Assembly: GCF_000143845.1 (NCBI RefSeq)
Contig: NC_014363.1
Location: forward strand, 791,186-855,185
From: Olsenella uli DSM 7084
GTDB lineage: Bacteria; Actinomycetota; Coriobacteriia; Coriobacteriales; Atopobiaceae
Reading direction: 5' to 3'
DNA: 64,000 nucleotides
The notes below the pieces were generated by a model, which did not search any database, was not told the DNA's origin, and worked only from the letters and a program-made list of their open reading frames with translations. Shown piece after piece: positions 36,123 through 45,106 of the stretch (position 1 is the first letter of the stretch; each line of letters starts with the position of its first letter). A program made the translations under genes and the position numbers.

Positions 36123-39100
36123 GTGCCTGGCCTGCTGGGAAGCAGGAGGTGGGAGCTGCTGCCGCAGGACGCGGCCGCCGAGAGGTGCCTGCGTGAGGGC
36201 TGTGGCGTCTCATCCCTCGTCGCGCGCACCCTCGCCGCGCGCGGTGTCAAGGACGTGGACGAGGCCCGTCGCTTCCTCACGCCCTCGCTCGAGCGCGACT
36301 GGGCGGACCCCTTGCTCATTCCCGGCATGGAGGGGGCGGCGCAGCGCGTGGGCGCCGCGCTCGACCGTCACGAGACCATAGCCGTCTTCGGTGACTTCGA
36401 CGTCGACGGCATGTCCGCGACCTGCCTGCTCACGCTTGCGCTGCGCAAGCTGGGCGGTGACGTCCACCCTTACATACCGTACCGCTTCGGCGAGGGGTAC
36501 GGCCTCTCCGACGAGGCCCTCTCCCGTGTGATAGAGGGCTGTGACCCCGACCTCATCGTCACCGTGGACAACGGCATCGCCGCCCGTGAAGAGGTCTCCC
36601 ATCTCGGGGAGCGCGGGATCGACGTCGTCGTGACCGACCACCACGAGCCAGCCGAGCTCGTGCCCGTCGGCGTTCCCGTGACGGATCCCAAGATCGATCC
36701 CGCCTGCGTCTCGCGGGAGCTGGCGGGCGCAGGCGTCGCGCTCAAGCTCGTCCAGGTGCTCGGCGAGCGGCGAGGCCAGCCGGACCTCTGGCGGCGCTAC
36801 ACGGAGGTCGCCACGCTCGGCACCATCTCGGACATGATGCTGCTGGAGGGCGAGAACCGCGCCCTCGTGGCGGACGGCATCGCCCAGATGCGCCAGACCA
36901 GGCGTCCCGGAATCGTGGCGCTTGCGGCCACGTCCGGCGTGGACCTGTCCTCCATCACGGCCGACGAGCTGCCGTTCTCCCTGATCCCGCGACTCAACGC
37001 GGCTGGTCGCATGGGTACGACGGACGTCGCCTTCGACCTGCTCCTGACCGATGACGCCGCCGTGGCGGCCGTGCTCGCCGGTCGCCTCGAGCGCACCAAT
37101 GCCGAGCGCCGCGAGATAGAGTCGCGGCTCACGGACGAGGCCATGGAGAAGGTCGAGGCAACCTACGACGGCGGTCGCGTCGTCGTGGTCGGTGGCGAGG
37201 GTTGGCACGAGGGGGTCAAGGGCATAGTCGCGAGTCGCATAGCCAATCGCTACCACGTCCCGTCCATCCTCTTCACGATCTCCGATGGCGTGGCTCGGGG
37301 CTCGGGCCGCTCAGTCGGCACCGTCGACCTCTTCCGTGCGGTCGAACGGTGCTCCGACGTGCTGGTCCGCTTTGGCGGACATGCCGGGGCGGTGGGGGTG
37401 ACCTGCGCTGCCTCCAACCTCGATGCCTTCAGGTCCCGCCTCGGGGAGGTCATGGGCCAGCTGCCAGAGGAACAGTTCGTCGACAGGGGAGAGGTAAGCG
37501 CCCCCGTCGGCCTCTCCGAGATGAGCGTGGAGGCCATCGACTCGCTCGAGGTGCTCCAACCCTTTGGCCAGGGCAACAAGAAACCCCTGTTCGCAGTGCA
37601 TGGTGTCTGCATGCGCAACCGCACCCGCGTCGGCGCGTCAGGCAACCACCTGCGCTTCGTGGCGACCGACGGCGTGAACCCCGTCCCGGCCATCATGTTC
37701 CGCACCCCCCAGATCGAGCGCGCCTGCGACTGCGAGGCGGCGGTCGACTTGGTGTTCGAGCCAGTCAACGAGACCTGGCAGGGGCGAACCAAGCCCAAAC
37801 TCATGGTCCGTGACATCCTGTATCGGGACGCGGTCGACCTCTGCGGCGATGCATGCGAGGCTGCCACGTCCCTCTCGGACGACCTGTTCTCACGTGCCGG
37901 CGAGACCCTCTCGCATGACGCCCAAGGGGACGCAGTACCGTCTGACGCGCCCGCCCGTAGGGCGCAGCTGGGGCGCCTGGGCACAGACGAGCTCACCGAC
38001 GAGCTGCGGCGCGCCATGATCGGCGACCATGCGCTCCTGCCCGCGCAGAGGGAGGCCCTCGACCGCCTGGCTGCCGGCAAGTCGGTGCTCTGCGTCATGG
38101 CGACAGGGCGTGGCAAGTCGCTGATCTTCCACATCCACGCCGCCCGTGAGGCCATCGGTCGCGGCAGGGCGAGCGTCTTCGTGTACCCGTTGCGCGCGCT
38201 CGTCGCCGACCAGTCGTATCATCTGGCTGGTTCCTTCGGGAGGCTGGGCATGAGCGTGCGCGTGCTCACGGGCGAGACGCCCTTGGACGAGAGGGACGAC
38301 AGCTTTGCGGACCTGGCCCTAGGCTCGGTCGACGTGCTGCTCACGACCCCCGAGTTTCTGGCCATCCATGCCGAGCGCTTCGCGAGCTCGGGGCGCGTCG
38401 GGTTCGTGGTCGTGGACGAGGCCCACCACGCGGGTGTGGCCAAGGGGGGGAGCCGCAGCTCCTACACTGCGCTGCCCAGGGTCCTGGAACGCCTGGGAGG
38501 CCCGGTGGCGCTTGCCGTGACGGCGACCGCCGAGGAGGGTGTGGCCCGCGAGATCTGCCGCCTCCTCTCCATCAATGCCGATGACGGGGTCGTCGTGGAC
38601 CGGAGCGTCCGGGAGAACCTCCACGTCGTAGACTACCGCGGGCTGCACGACCGCGAGGCCGCGCTCGTGTCAGTCGTCGCGACGGGCATGAAGACCGTGG
38701 TCTATGTCAACTCGCGCGAGCGATCGGTGTCACTCGCGCGCATGTTGCGCAAGAACGTGCCCGAACTGGGGCAGCGCATAGCCTTCTACAACGCCGGCCT
38801 CACGCGCGAGGATCGCTTTCGCGTGGAGGCGGCCTTCCGGGACGGGCGCCTGAGCTGCATCGTATCCACCAGCGCCTTTGGCGAGGGCGTGAACCTTCCG
38901 GACATCAGGAATGTCGTGCTCTACCACATGCCCTTCGGCTCGATCGAGTTCAACCAGATGAGCGGCCGGGCGGGACGCGATGGCGACGACGCCTGGGTCT
39001 ATCTGCTCTTTGGCAGCAGAGACGCGCGTATCAACGAGAGGATCATCTGCTCGGCGGCCCCAGGGCGCGATGATCTGGTGGTGCTCTACCGGACCCTGAT

Positions 39101-39476
39101 GACCCTGGCGGGACGCGCGGGCGCACGCGACGGCGAGACGCCCCTCTCGATGGGCAATGCTGACATTGCCCAGGTCGCCCTTGACGTCGATCCCACGGCG
39201 CGTCTGGACGAGCATTCCGTGTCCTGCGGCATCTCGATCTTTCGCGAGCTGGGCTTCCTGGGCGTCAGTGGCTACGGGCCGACCCGTCGGATCTCCATGG
39301 CCCCCTCACCCGAGCGCATGCGGCTCGAGCGGTCGATACGCTATCTCGAGGGGCTACGCTCGCGCGATGCGTTTTCGGCCTTCCGCGATTGGGTACTTAC
39401 TAGCGGCCAACAGGAGATGTTGGAGCGTATCAACAAGCCGATCACGCCCGGCTTCGGCTGCGTCGTAGATCGATAG
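36123..39476 (+). CDS. recJ: RecJ exonuclease fused to a RecQ-like superfamily 2 helicase
   Basis: An 1117-residue fusion. Residues about 1-560 are RecJ, the 5'-3' single-strand exonuclease: DHH motifs FGDFDVDG, VTVDNG, VTDHHEPA, GTISDMM, then the DHHA1 motif GGHAGAVG and an OB-like region. Residues about 630-1000 are a superfamily 2 helicase: Walker A MATGRGKSLIF (about 658), DEAHH (about 764), TATAEEG and QMSGRAGRDG (about 945). The C-terminal 120 residues carry an unrecognised helical domain. The start GTG at 36123 follows secF by 2 bases; AAGGGG lies about 10 bases upstream. RecJ alone is normally 560-600 residues, so this is a true gain of a helicase. Both halves look complete. Confidence 0.92.
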   Translation: MPGLLGSRRWELLPQDAAAERCLREGCGVSSLVARTLAARGVKDVDEARRFLTPSLERDWADPLLIPGMEGAAQRVGAALDRHETIAVFGDFDVDGMSATCLLTLALRKLGGDVHPYIPYRFGEGYGLSDEALSRVIEGCDPDLIVTVDNGIAAREEVSHLGERGIDVVVTDHHEPAELVPVGVPVTDPKIDPACVSRELAGAGVALKLVQVLGERRGQPDLWRRYTEVATLGTISDMMLLEGENRALVADGIAQMRQTRRPGIVALAATSGVDLSSITADELPFSLIPRLNAAGRMGTTDVAFDLLLTDDAAVAAVLAGRLERTNAERREIESRLTDEAMEKVEATYDGGRVVVVGGEGWHEGVKGIVASRIANRYHVPSILFTISDGVARGSGRSVGTVDLFRAVERCSDVLVRFGGHAGAVGVTCAASNLDAFRSRLGEVMGQLPEEQFVDRGEVSAPVGLSEMSVEAIDSLEVLQPFGQGNKKPLFAVHGVCMRNRTRVGASGNHLRFVATDGVNPVPAIMFRTPQIERACDCEAAVDLVFEPVNETWQGRTKPKLMVRDILYRDAVDLCGDACEAATSLSDDLFSRAGETLSHDAQGDAVPSDAPARRAQLGRLGTDELTDELRRAMIGDHALLPAQREALDRLAAGKSVLCVMATGRGKSLIFHIHAAREAIGRGRASVFVYPLRALVADQSYHLAGSFGRLGMSVRVLTGETPLDERDDSFADLALGSVDVLLTTPEFLAIHAERFASSGRVGFVVVDEAHHAGVAKGGSRSSYTALPRVLERLGGPVALAVTATAEEGVAREICRLLSINADDGVVVDRSVRENLHVVDYRGLHDREAALVSVVATGMKTVVYVNSRERSVSLARMLRKNVPELGQRIAFYNAGLTREDRFRVEAAFRDGRLSCIVSTSAFGEGVNLPDIRNVVLYHMPFGSIEFNQMSGRAGRDGDDAWVYLLFGSRDARINERIICSAAPGRDDLVVLYRTLMTLAGRAGARDGETPLSMGNADIAQVALDVDPTARLDEHSVSCGISIFRELGFLGVSGYGPTRRISMAPSPERMRLERSIRYLEGLRSRDAFSAFRDWVLTSGQQEMLERINKPITPGFGCVVDR

Positions 39477-39485
39477 GAGGCTTTC

Positions 39486-41831
39486 ATGGGCGAGGCTACC
39501 GGTGGCTTGGGGAGTGTCCGACGAAGGGCCGTGCCGCAGGCCGATAACTGGCGCGTGCTGAGGAACACCTGTGTCACGTACCTGGATGCCGAGGCATTGG
39601 CCAAAATCGACGCCGCCTACTCGTTCGCCGCGGACTTCCACCGCGACCAGCGTCGACGCTCTGGCGAGCCCTACATCAACCATCCGGTCGAGGTCGCGCT
39701 CATCCTGGCCAAGGACCTCAAGATGGACGAGGATCCCATCTGCGCGGCCCTTCTGCACGACACGGTGGAGGACACCTCGGCGACCCTGGATGACCTGACG
39801 GAGCGCTTTGGTGCCACGGTGGCGGAGCTGGTCGACGGCGTCACCAAGCTGACCTCCATCGAGGTCTCCTCGATGGACGAGAAGCAGGCCCTCAACCTGC
39901 GCAAGATGTTCCTGGCCATGTCCAAGGACATCCGCGTGGTCATCATCAAGCTCGCCGACCGCCTGCACAACATGCGCACCCTCGCGGCCCTGCCCCCCGA
40001 CAGGCGCGTGTTCAAGGCCCGTGAGACGATGGACGTCTACGCGCCGCTTGCGGATCGCCTGGGCATCAGCTCCATCAAGTGGGAGCTCGAGGACCTGGCC
40101 TTCTTCTATCTGAACCCCGACGAGTACGAGCGCATCGCCCGCATGGTGCAGGAGTCGCGCGCCCAGCGCGAGCAGAACACCGACGAGGCCATCAAGACGC
40201 TTGGAGACGAGCTCGCCCGCGTGGGGATCACGGGCTTTCAGATCCACGGTCGTCCCAAGCACCTGTGGTCCATCTATCAGAAGATGACGCGCAAGGGGAA
40301 GAAGTTCACCGACATCTACGACCTGATCGCCATTCGCGTCCTGACGGAGTCCGTGGGAGACTGCTACTCCACGCTGGGTGCGGTCCATACCGTCTGGCAT
40401 CCCCTGCCCGGCCGCTTCAAGGATTACATCGCCATGCCGAAGCCCAACGGCTACCAGTCGCTTCACACCACGGTCATCGGCTTCGACGCGCGGCCCATCG
40501 AGATCCAGATCAGGACCTTCGAGATGCACAGCCAGGCGGAGTACGGCATCGCCGCACACTGGCTGTACAAGAAGTCCGGCAACTCGAGCGGGCGCATGTC
40601 GCGCGACGAGGCTGACGTGGACAGCCAGATCAACTGGATACGGCGCAGCCTCGACTGGGCCACCGACGAGGAGATGGGCGATCCCCACGAGTACCTCAAC
40701 AGCCTGAGGGTGGAGCTCTTCGAGGACGAGATCTTCGTGTTCACCCCCAAGGGCGAGGTCATGAGCCTCAGGCGCGACTCCACACCGCTCGACTTCGCCT
40801 ATGCGGTCCATACCGAGGTCGGCAACCACTGCGTCGGAGCCAAGGTGAACGGCTCGGTCGCACCCCTGACCTACCGCCTCCAGAGCGGGGATCGCATCGA
40901 GATCCTGACCAACAAGAACGCAAGGCCGAGCCATGACTGGCTCAACGTCGTCGTGACCCCTTCGGCCAAGGCCAAGATACGCAAGTATTTCACCACGGTC
41001 TCGAAGGTCGACGATGCCGAGCAGGGCAGGAGCGACATCGCCCACGAGCTTCGCAAGCGAGGCTACGGCATCTCCAACCAGCGCACCACCAAGGCGATCG
41101 AGCGTGTCACCGCGCTGCTCGACTACGTCCGCACCAACGACCTCTTTGCCGCCGTGGGGACGGGAAAGATCTCGCCAAAGCAGGTGGCCAATCGCATAGA
41201 GGCCATCCTCGAGGAGAACTCGCCCGAGCGCCTGGCCGAGCAGGAGCGCGCCGCCGCACGAAAGGCCGCCCACGAGAGGGCCATGACCGAGAACCGCCCC
41301 CTGGTCAACGTCTCCGCGAAGTCGGCATCGGACCGCAGGAGGCGCAACAACTGCGGCGTCGTCGCGAAGGGGGACCCCGATCTCCTTGTCCACCTGGCCC
41401 ACTGCTGCAACCCCGTGGCCGGCGACGAGATCGTTGGTTTCGTCACCCGGGGCCGTGGCGTCTCCGTGCATCGGGCGAGCTGTCCCAACTGCAAGGACCT
41501 CCTGAACCACCCGGAGCGCATGATCGATGTGGAGTGGGACGCCACCGGTGCGACCGAGTTCCAGGTCGAGATCGTGGTCGAGGCCACGGATCGCATGGGC
41601 CTCCTCAAGGACGTCACCATCGCGCTGGGCGACGCGGGCGGCAACATCCTCTCGGCGGCCACCCAGACGACTTCGACCGGTGTCGCGCGCCTGCGCTTCC
41701 TGGTCGCCATATCCGACGCGTCGCGCCTGGGCCCACTGCTCGCTACGGTCAACAAGGTCCCCTCCGTCTATGATGCGCGTCGTATCATGCCGGGGGAGGG
41801 CGGAAACGAGATGAAAAGGAGGACCCGATGA
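39486..41831 (+). CDS. rel: Bifunctional (p)ppGpp synthetase/hydrolase Rel
   Basis: A 781-residue Rel/SpoT protein with the full domain order. The HD hydrolase (HPVEVALILA, LLHDTVEDT) comes first. The synthetase (HGRPKHLWSIYQKM, GFDARPIEIQIRT, AEYGIAAHWLYK), TGS (IFVFTPKGEVMSL), a helical/zinc-finger segment (LAHCCNPV, HRASCPNC) and a C-terminal ACT domain follow. It makes and degrades the stringent-response alarmones. The intact HD residues suggest that hydrolysis is retained. TAGGAGG precedes the ATG and overlaps the end of the recJ fusion gene. The stop codon overlaps the next start (ATGA), so the downstream hydrolase is coupled. Confidence 0.95.
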   Translation: MGEATGGLGSVRRRAVPQADNWRVLRNTCVTYLDAEALAKIDAAYSFAADFHRDQRRRSGEPYINHPVEVALILAKDLKMDEDPICAALLHDTVEDTSATLDDLTERFGATVAELVDGVTKLTSIEVSSMDEKQALNLRKMFLAMSKDIRVVIIKLADRLHNMRTLAALPPDRRVFKARETMDVYAPLADRLGISSIKWELEDLAFFYLNPDEYERIARMVQESRAQREQNTDEAIKTLGDELARVGITGFQIHGRPKHLWSIYQKMTRKGKKFTDIYDLIAIRVLTESVGDCYSTLGAVHTVWHPLPGRFKDYIAMPKPNGYQSLHTTVIGFDARPIEIQIRTFEMHSQAEYGIAAHWLYKKSGNSSGRMSRDEADVDSQINWIRRSLDWATDEEMGDPHEYLNSLRVELFEDEIFVFTPKGEVMSLRRDSTPLDFAYAVHTEVGNHCVGAKVNGSVAPLTYRLQSGDRIEILTNKNARPSHDWLNVVVTPSAKAKIRKYFTTVSKVDDAEQGRSDIAHELRKRGYGISNQRTTKAIERVTALLDYVRTNDLFAAVGTGKISPKQVANRIEAILEENSPERLAEQERAAARKAAHERAMTENRPLVNVSAKSASDRRRRNNCGVVAKGDPDLLVHLAHCCNPVAGDEIVGFVTRGRGVSVHRASCPNCKDLLNHPERMIDVEWDATGATEFQVEIVVEATDRMGLLKDVTIALGDAGGNILSAATQTTSTGVARLRFLVAISDASRLGPLLATVNKVPSVYDARRIMPGEGGNEMKRRTR

Positions 41832-42622
41832 CGTGCAGGGACGAGAGGGACGAGTCCTGTTGTCGTGACGGCCACGGACACGGCGGCTGCGGCGGTCACG
41901 CCCATGGGCACGGGCACGACGACTGCCGCGATGGCCACGGGCACCACCGTGAGGGTGACGGCTGCTGCGGGGGCTGCGAGGGAGGCCGTCGCGGGCGCGA
42001 CCAGATCGCCATGTTCGTCGTGGGTCCGCTCGAGACGGACTGCTACGCATACCTCTCCGGCGGAGAGTGCATGGTCGTCGATCCCGGAAACTCGGGGGCA
42101 AAGATCGCCGAGCATCTCCCCGTGGGCGCGACGGTGAGGTACATAGTCGCGACCCACGGGCACGGAGACCATGTGGGCGGCGTGAAGGCCCTGCGTGAGA
42201 TCACGGGTGGCAGCTACGCCATCCATGCGGCTGACGCCGAGCTGGCCCGACACGCCGGCGAGCCCAGCGAGCAGGGGCGCTCCTACGACGACAATGCCCC
42301 GGACCCCGACCTGACCTTGGCGGAGGGTGACGTGCTCGAGCTGGGCAGCGCCCGCTTCAAGGTGCTCGAGGCACCGGGGCACACGCCAGGGGGCATCGTC
42401 CTTCTCGGCGAGGGTAGCGCCCGGGGCGTGGCCTTCGTGGGTGACACCCTGTTCAAGGGCTCGTGCGGCAGGACCGATCTTGGGGGAGGCGACGAGAGGG
42501 CCATGCGCAGGACGCTCGCACGTCTCAAGAGGGAGATCCCCGCCCACACAAACCTCTTCTGCGGGCATGGCGACCCCACGACCATGGAGGACGAGCTTGT
42601 GACGAACCCTGCGCTTCAATAG
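41828..42622 (+). CDS. Metallo-beta-lactamase-fold hydrolase with His/Cys-rich N-terminus
   Basis: A 264-residue protein. Residues about 60-264 are a glyoxalase-II-like MBL hydrolase: THGHGDHVGG (metal-site HxHxDH), APGHTPGG, GDTLF and CGHGDPTT. Residues 1-55 are exceptional, made almost only of His, Gly, Cys, Asp and Arg, a metal-binding composition. The ATG overlaps the rel stop (ATGA) and has AAAAGGAGG 5 bases upstream, so the extension is very probably translated. It could bind or buffer zinc, iron or copper for the active site. Internal Met at residue 62 (AMFVVGPLE) would be the start of a standard-size enzyme but lacks such a strong site. Confidence 0.9.
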   Translation: MTCRDERDESCCRDGHGHGGCGGHAHGHGHDDCRDGHGHHREGDGCCGGCEGGRRGRDQIAMFVVGPLETDCYAYLSGGECMVVDPGNSGAKIAEHLPVGATVRYIVATHGHGDHVGGVKALREITGGSYAIHAADAELARHAGEPSEQGRSYDDNAPDPDLTLAEGDVLELGSARFKVLEAPGHTPGGIVLLGEGSARGVAFVGDTLFKGSCGRTDLGGGDERAMRRTLARLKREIPAHTNLFCGHGDPTTMEDELVTNPALQ

Positions 42623-42632
42623 TGCCGTTTTC

Positions 42633-42641
42633 TGATATATT
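42633..42641 (+). promoter_or_regulatory. Candidate extended -10 element of tRNA-Leu
   Basis: TGATATATT reads as an extended -10 (TG then TATATT) 33 bases before the mature tRNA 5' end. No good -35 box is seen. Confidence 0.45.
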
Positions 42642-42673
42642 CTCCTTGCTGCGGCGTGGATGTTCGCAGCCGA

Positions 42674-42760
42674 GCCCGAGTGGTGGAATTGGCAGACACG
42701 GCAGACTCAAAATCTGCTGCCGGCAACGGCGTGTGGGTTCGAGTCCCACCTCGGGCACCA
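42674..42760 (+). tRNA. tRNA-Leu (CAA)
   Basis: An 87-base tRNA with encoded CCA. The acceptor GCCCGAG/CTCGGGC is perfect. The anticodon stem GCAGA/TCTGC closes the loop CTCAAAA, giving anticodon CAA (UUG codons). The long variable arm and the GGTTCGAGTCC T-arm are class II features, as required for leucine. Confidence 0.95.
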
Positions 42761-43096
42761 GCTCACTATATGGGGGACTGCCTCGGGTCGCCATTCCTCT
42801 GCCAGACTTCCGAGGCTCCTCTCGATCACAGCGATATCGCTGATGACAGGGGACCCTCGACGGGTCGCAACAACCTGCAGCCTCAGAGGGTGTACCCCGG
42901 CAGAGGCGTGCCGCGATCCATCGTCATCGTAGTGTCTATCATCCCTCGTGTCGCAGTCTGCGACCCCGTCGACTGCCGGTTGACCCAGCTCGTCCAAAGT
43001 CGACGAGCCATCCGTTGTCTCAACCGGTGAGAGACTTGATACTGGATTTGGGGGCGACCTGAGGCGTGCGCCCGCGCCGCGAGGGAGGGTGTCGAC
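42761..43096. other. Gene-free stretch of 336 bases
   Basis: This lies between tRNA-Leu and the XRE/TPR gene. Apart from a small inverted repeat GCTCGTC...GACGAGC near 42988-43010 and a TTGACC box at about 42980 I see no RNA gene or coding frame. Confidence 0.45.
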
Positions 43097-44293
43097 ATGG
43101 AACCGACCGTCAGCATCGGCAGCGTCATCGCTCGTGAGCGGCGCTTGCGCGGCGACACGCAGCAGGAGCTCGCGGAGCGGCTCGGGGTTTCGAAGGCCGC
43201 AGTCTCGAAGTGGGAAGTCGGTCAGAGCATACCCGACGTCACGCTCCTGCCTCGCATAGCGGCCTACTTCTCACTTACGCTCGACGAGCTCTTCGGCTAT
43301 CGCTCCGTGCTCTCCAACGAGGAGGTGGCGACCCTCTACGCCGAGCTGCGCGCCAAAGCGGCTCGGGACCAGTCCTCTGCGCTCGACCGCCTGCGCGAGG
43401 CCGTCCAGGATCACTATGCGGACTGTCGGCTCCTGGTCATGATGGCGTCGCTGCTCTTCGAGTGGGCGACCGTGGGGCCGGACCCACTCGGGCAGGCGGG
43501 GGATGAGGTTCCCCGCCTGGCTGCCGAAGATGGCCCCGACATGCTGATGGCCGAGGCGGTCGACCTCCTCGACCACGTGATCGACGAGGGTTCCGATTCC
43601 GTGGCGGTACGGCAGGCAGCCCAGATGAAGGCCGCGACACTCGTCCAGTCGGGGTCATATGCGAAGGCGGTGGCGCTCCTGGAGCCTGTGGTCTCCCCGC
43701 AGGGGATATCGCAGGTGATGCTTCTGGTCATGGCCTATAGGGGGCTGGGGCGCAAGGATGACGCCTGGAAGCTCATGCAGGGGGAATGCCTGCGCTCGGC
43801 CTCGCTCGTCGAAGCGCTCCTGCTGCAGGAGGTCGGCATGGCGGAGGATGCCGAGCATGTCAGGTGTGCCGCCCGGGCGGCGAGCGCGCTTCACGGGGCG
43901 CTTGACATGGATGGGGTCAACCCGTGCTACCGCGCGACGGTCGCCCTCGAGCTCGCAGGCACGCTTCGTCGGATGGGCGATACGGACGGCGCCCTCGAGG
44001 CGCTTGGGGATGCGGTCGACCTTGCGCGGGAACTTGCGCCGGCCGTGCCCTTCTCGTCCCAGAGCTCACCGCTCTATGACCGCATCGCCCCCGACGCCGA
44101 CCCCGGGCAGTTTGGGGCAGCGTGGGCCGGGCATAAGGAGGGGCAGGCGTCCGACCTCGTCCGCGCCTTGAGGGAAGCCGTCGCCGCCGCGGTGGCCGAC
44201 CCCGCGTGGGGCGGACTCGCGGACGACGAGCGCTTCCGGAAGCTCGCCACCTCCGCTGCTGCCCTCACGAGCGGCGGGCTGGACATGAGGTGA
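43097..44293 (+). CDS. XRE-family regulator with TPR-like C-terminus
   Basis: A 398-residue protein. An N-terminal Cro/C1 helix-turn-helix (about 6-60: TQQELAERLGVSKAAVSKWEVGQSIPD) is followed by about 320 residues of Ala/Leu-rich helical pairs resembling tetratricopeptide repeats, for example QVMLLVMAYRGLGRKDDAWKL. Regulators of this build often sense a peptide or protein with the helical part. GAGGGAGGG precedes the ATG by 8 bases. It is unlinked to obvious targets, with the IS30 remnant immediately downstream. Confidence 0.85.
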   Translation: MEPTVSIGSVIARERRLRGDTQQELAERLGVSKAAVSKWEVGQSIPDVTLLPRIAAYFSLTLDELFGYRSVLSNEEVATLYAELRAKAARDQSSALDRLREAVQDHYADCRLLVMMASLLFEWATVGPDPLGQAGDEVPRLAAEDGPDMLMAEAVDLLDHVIDEGSDSVAVRQAAQMKAATLVQSGSYAKAVALLEPVVSPQGISQVMLLVMAYRGLGRKDDAWKLMQGECLRSASLVEALLLQEVGMAEDAEHVRCAARAASALHGALDMDGVNPCYRATVALELAGTLRRMGDTDGALEALGDAVDLARELAPAVPFSSQSSPLYDRIAPDADPGQFGAAWAGHKEGQASDLVRALREAVAAAVADPAWGGLADDERFRKLATSAAALTSGGLDMR

Positions 44294-44356
44294 GGGGCTG
44301 GCTCTCGGCGGCGCTGCACCTGGCGAGCGCCAGCGCGTATTCCCGGCGTCGGCGAT

Positions 44357-44875
44357 TCGTTGGCGCACTACTCAGTACGCTTAACGCCCCCCAGGACGGA
44401 GGACCTCTCGATGAGCTCGTGGTCAGGACTCGCTGCCGTTATCGGTGAGAAGAGGTGCGAAGAGCCCCTTGAAGCCGTCTGTGCCTACGATCCTCTCAAG
44501 TGCATCGAGCGTGCGCACCACCCCGTCTAGGGTCTTCTCCTCGAGAAGCAACATGAGCTGGAACTTACAGGATCTGAGATAGAGCGCGAGCAGGCACTTC
44601 GAGTCGCGCACTATGCCTGTGACTGCGTCCATCTCACATGCTGAGTCTCGCTCCTCCTCCGGGAGCTCGACGAAGGCCGCATGGGAGCGCGTGGGACCGT
44701 GGCTGGCGCCCTTACGGGTTATACCCTTCTTTCTCAGCCTATGGGAGACCCTTCGCCTGAGCTCTAGGTGGGCTGCGTCTGCATATCTCAAATCTATCCA
44801 GCGATAGATCGTAGGGACGCTCACGGAAAGCTAGCACATGAGGTTGTTGATTGACTCGTATGCGGAGGGTGTGTG
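44357..44875 (-). pseudogene. IS30-family transposase remnant
   Basis: A decayed IS30-type transposase. The frame includes SVPTIYRWID (helix-turn-helix region), then CEMDAVTG as the DDE segment, LLALYLRSCKFQLMLLLEEKT, and ends at LLTDNGSE. Damage is visible. There is an in-frame TAG 5 codons before the SVPTIYRW segment, with AYESINNLMC readable upstream of it. A TGA directly follows DNGSES, then a shifted frame continues as PRAHR and RTE(stop)CANES, which matches the usual continuation after DNGSE in this family. Both ends are missing and no inverted repeat was found. It lies just upstream of the infC promoter. Confidence 0.82.
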
Positions 44876-44903
44876 GCCGGTGGTGTGCCCCAAGGGTCGC
44901 GCC

Positions 44904-44932
44904 TTGCGTCACAAGGGTCATCCGTCTACAAT
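44904..44932 (+). promoter_or_regulatory. Promoter of the infC-rpmI-rplT operon
   Basis: TTGCGT (44904-44909) and TACAAT (44927-44932) are spaced by exactly 17 bases and lie about 170 bases before infC. Transcription should begin near 44939. Confidence 0.8.
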
Positions 44933-45034
44933 AGTCCCCGCAAAGAGGGGTGGTTCCTGTGCCCCCACCTACACGGCGCCCTCGGCAGCTGTCTGGTCAG
45001 ACAACGTAGTGCCCCGCCTCCTGGCGGTTACTGT

Positions 45035-45065
45035 CTCCTGGATGCTGTCGCGCCGGGAGTTTTTT
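45035..45065 (+). terminator. Attenuator hairpin in the infC leader
   Basis: CTCCTGG (45035-45041) pairs with CCGGGAG (45053-45059), with one G-U pair, followed at once by six T. This is an intrinsic terminator placed inside the leader, 42 bases before the infC start. Confidence 0.78.
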
Positions 45066-45086
45066 GTATCGCACGTTCTGCGATAC
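45066..45086 (+). promoter_or_regulatory. Hairpin before the infC ribosome binding site
   Basis: GTATCGCA (45066-45073) pairs perfectly with TGCGATAC (45079-45086) around CGTTC. It immediately follows the attenuator T run, and its 3' end is 7 bases from the purine-rich ribosome binding site. Confidence 0.6.
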
Positions 45087-45106
45087 GCGAAGGGAAGGTG
45101 TAGAAG

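Larger units (their letters stand above)
44939..45106 (+). promoter_or_regulatory. infC operon leader
   Basis: A roughly 168-base untranslated leader between the promoter and the infC start. It holds successive hairpins at 44990-45003 and 45014-45027, then a terminator hairpin (45035-45065) and a further perfect 8-bp hairpin (45066-45086) directly before the ribosome binding site. This arrangement fits transcription attenuation, in line with L20-mediated control known in Firmicutes, though the structure here is not the same by eye. Confidence 0.65.

Noticed and set aside
39354-42101. Long open frame antisense to rel (915 codons)
   Set aside because: It is a by-product of the GC-rich third codon positions of rel on the opposite strand. 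It lacks a ribosome binding site and recognisable domains; rel itself is unmistakable.
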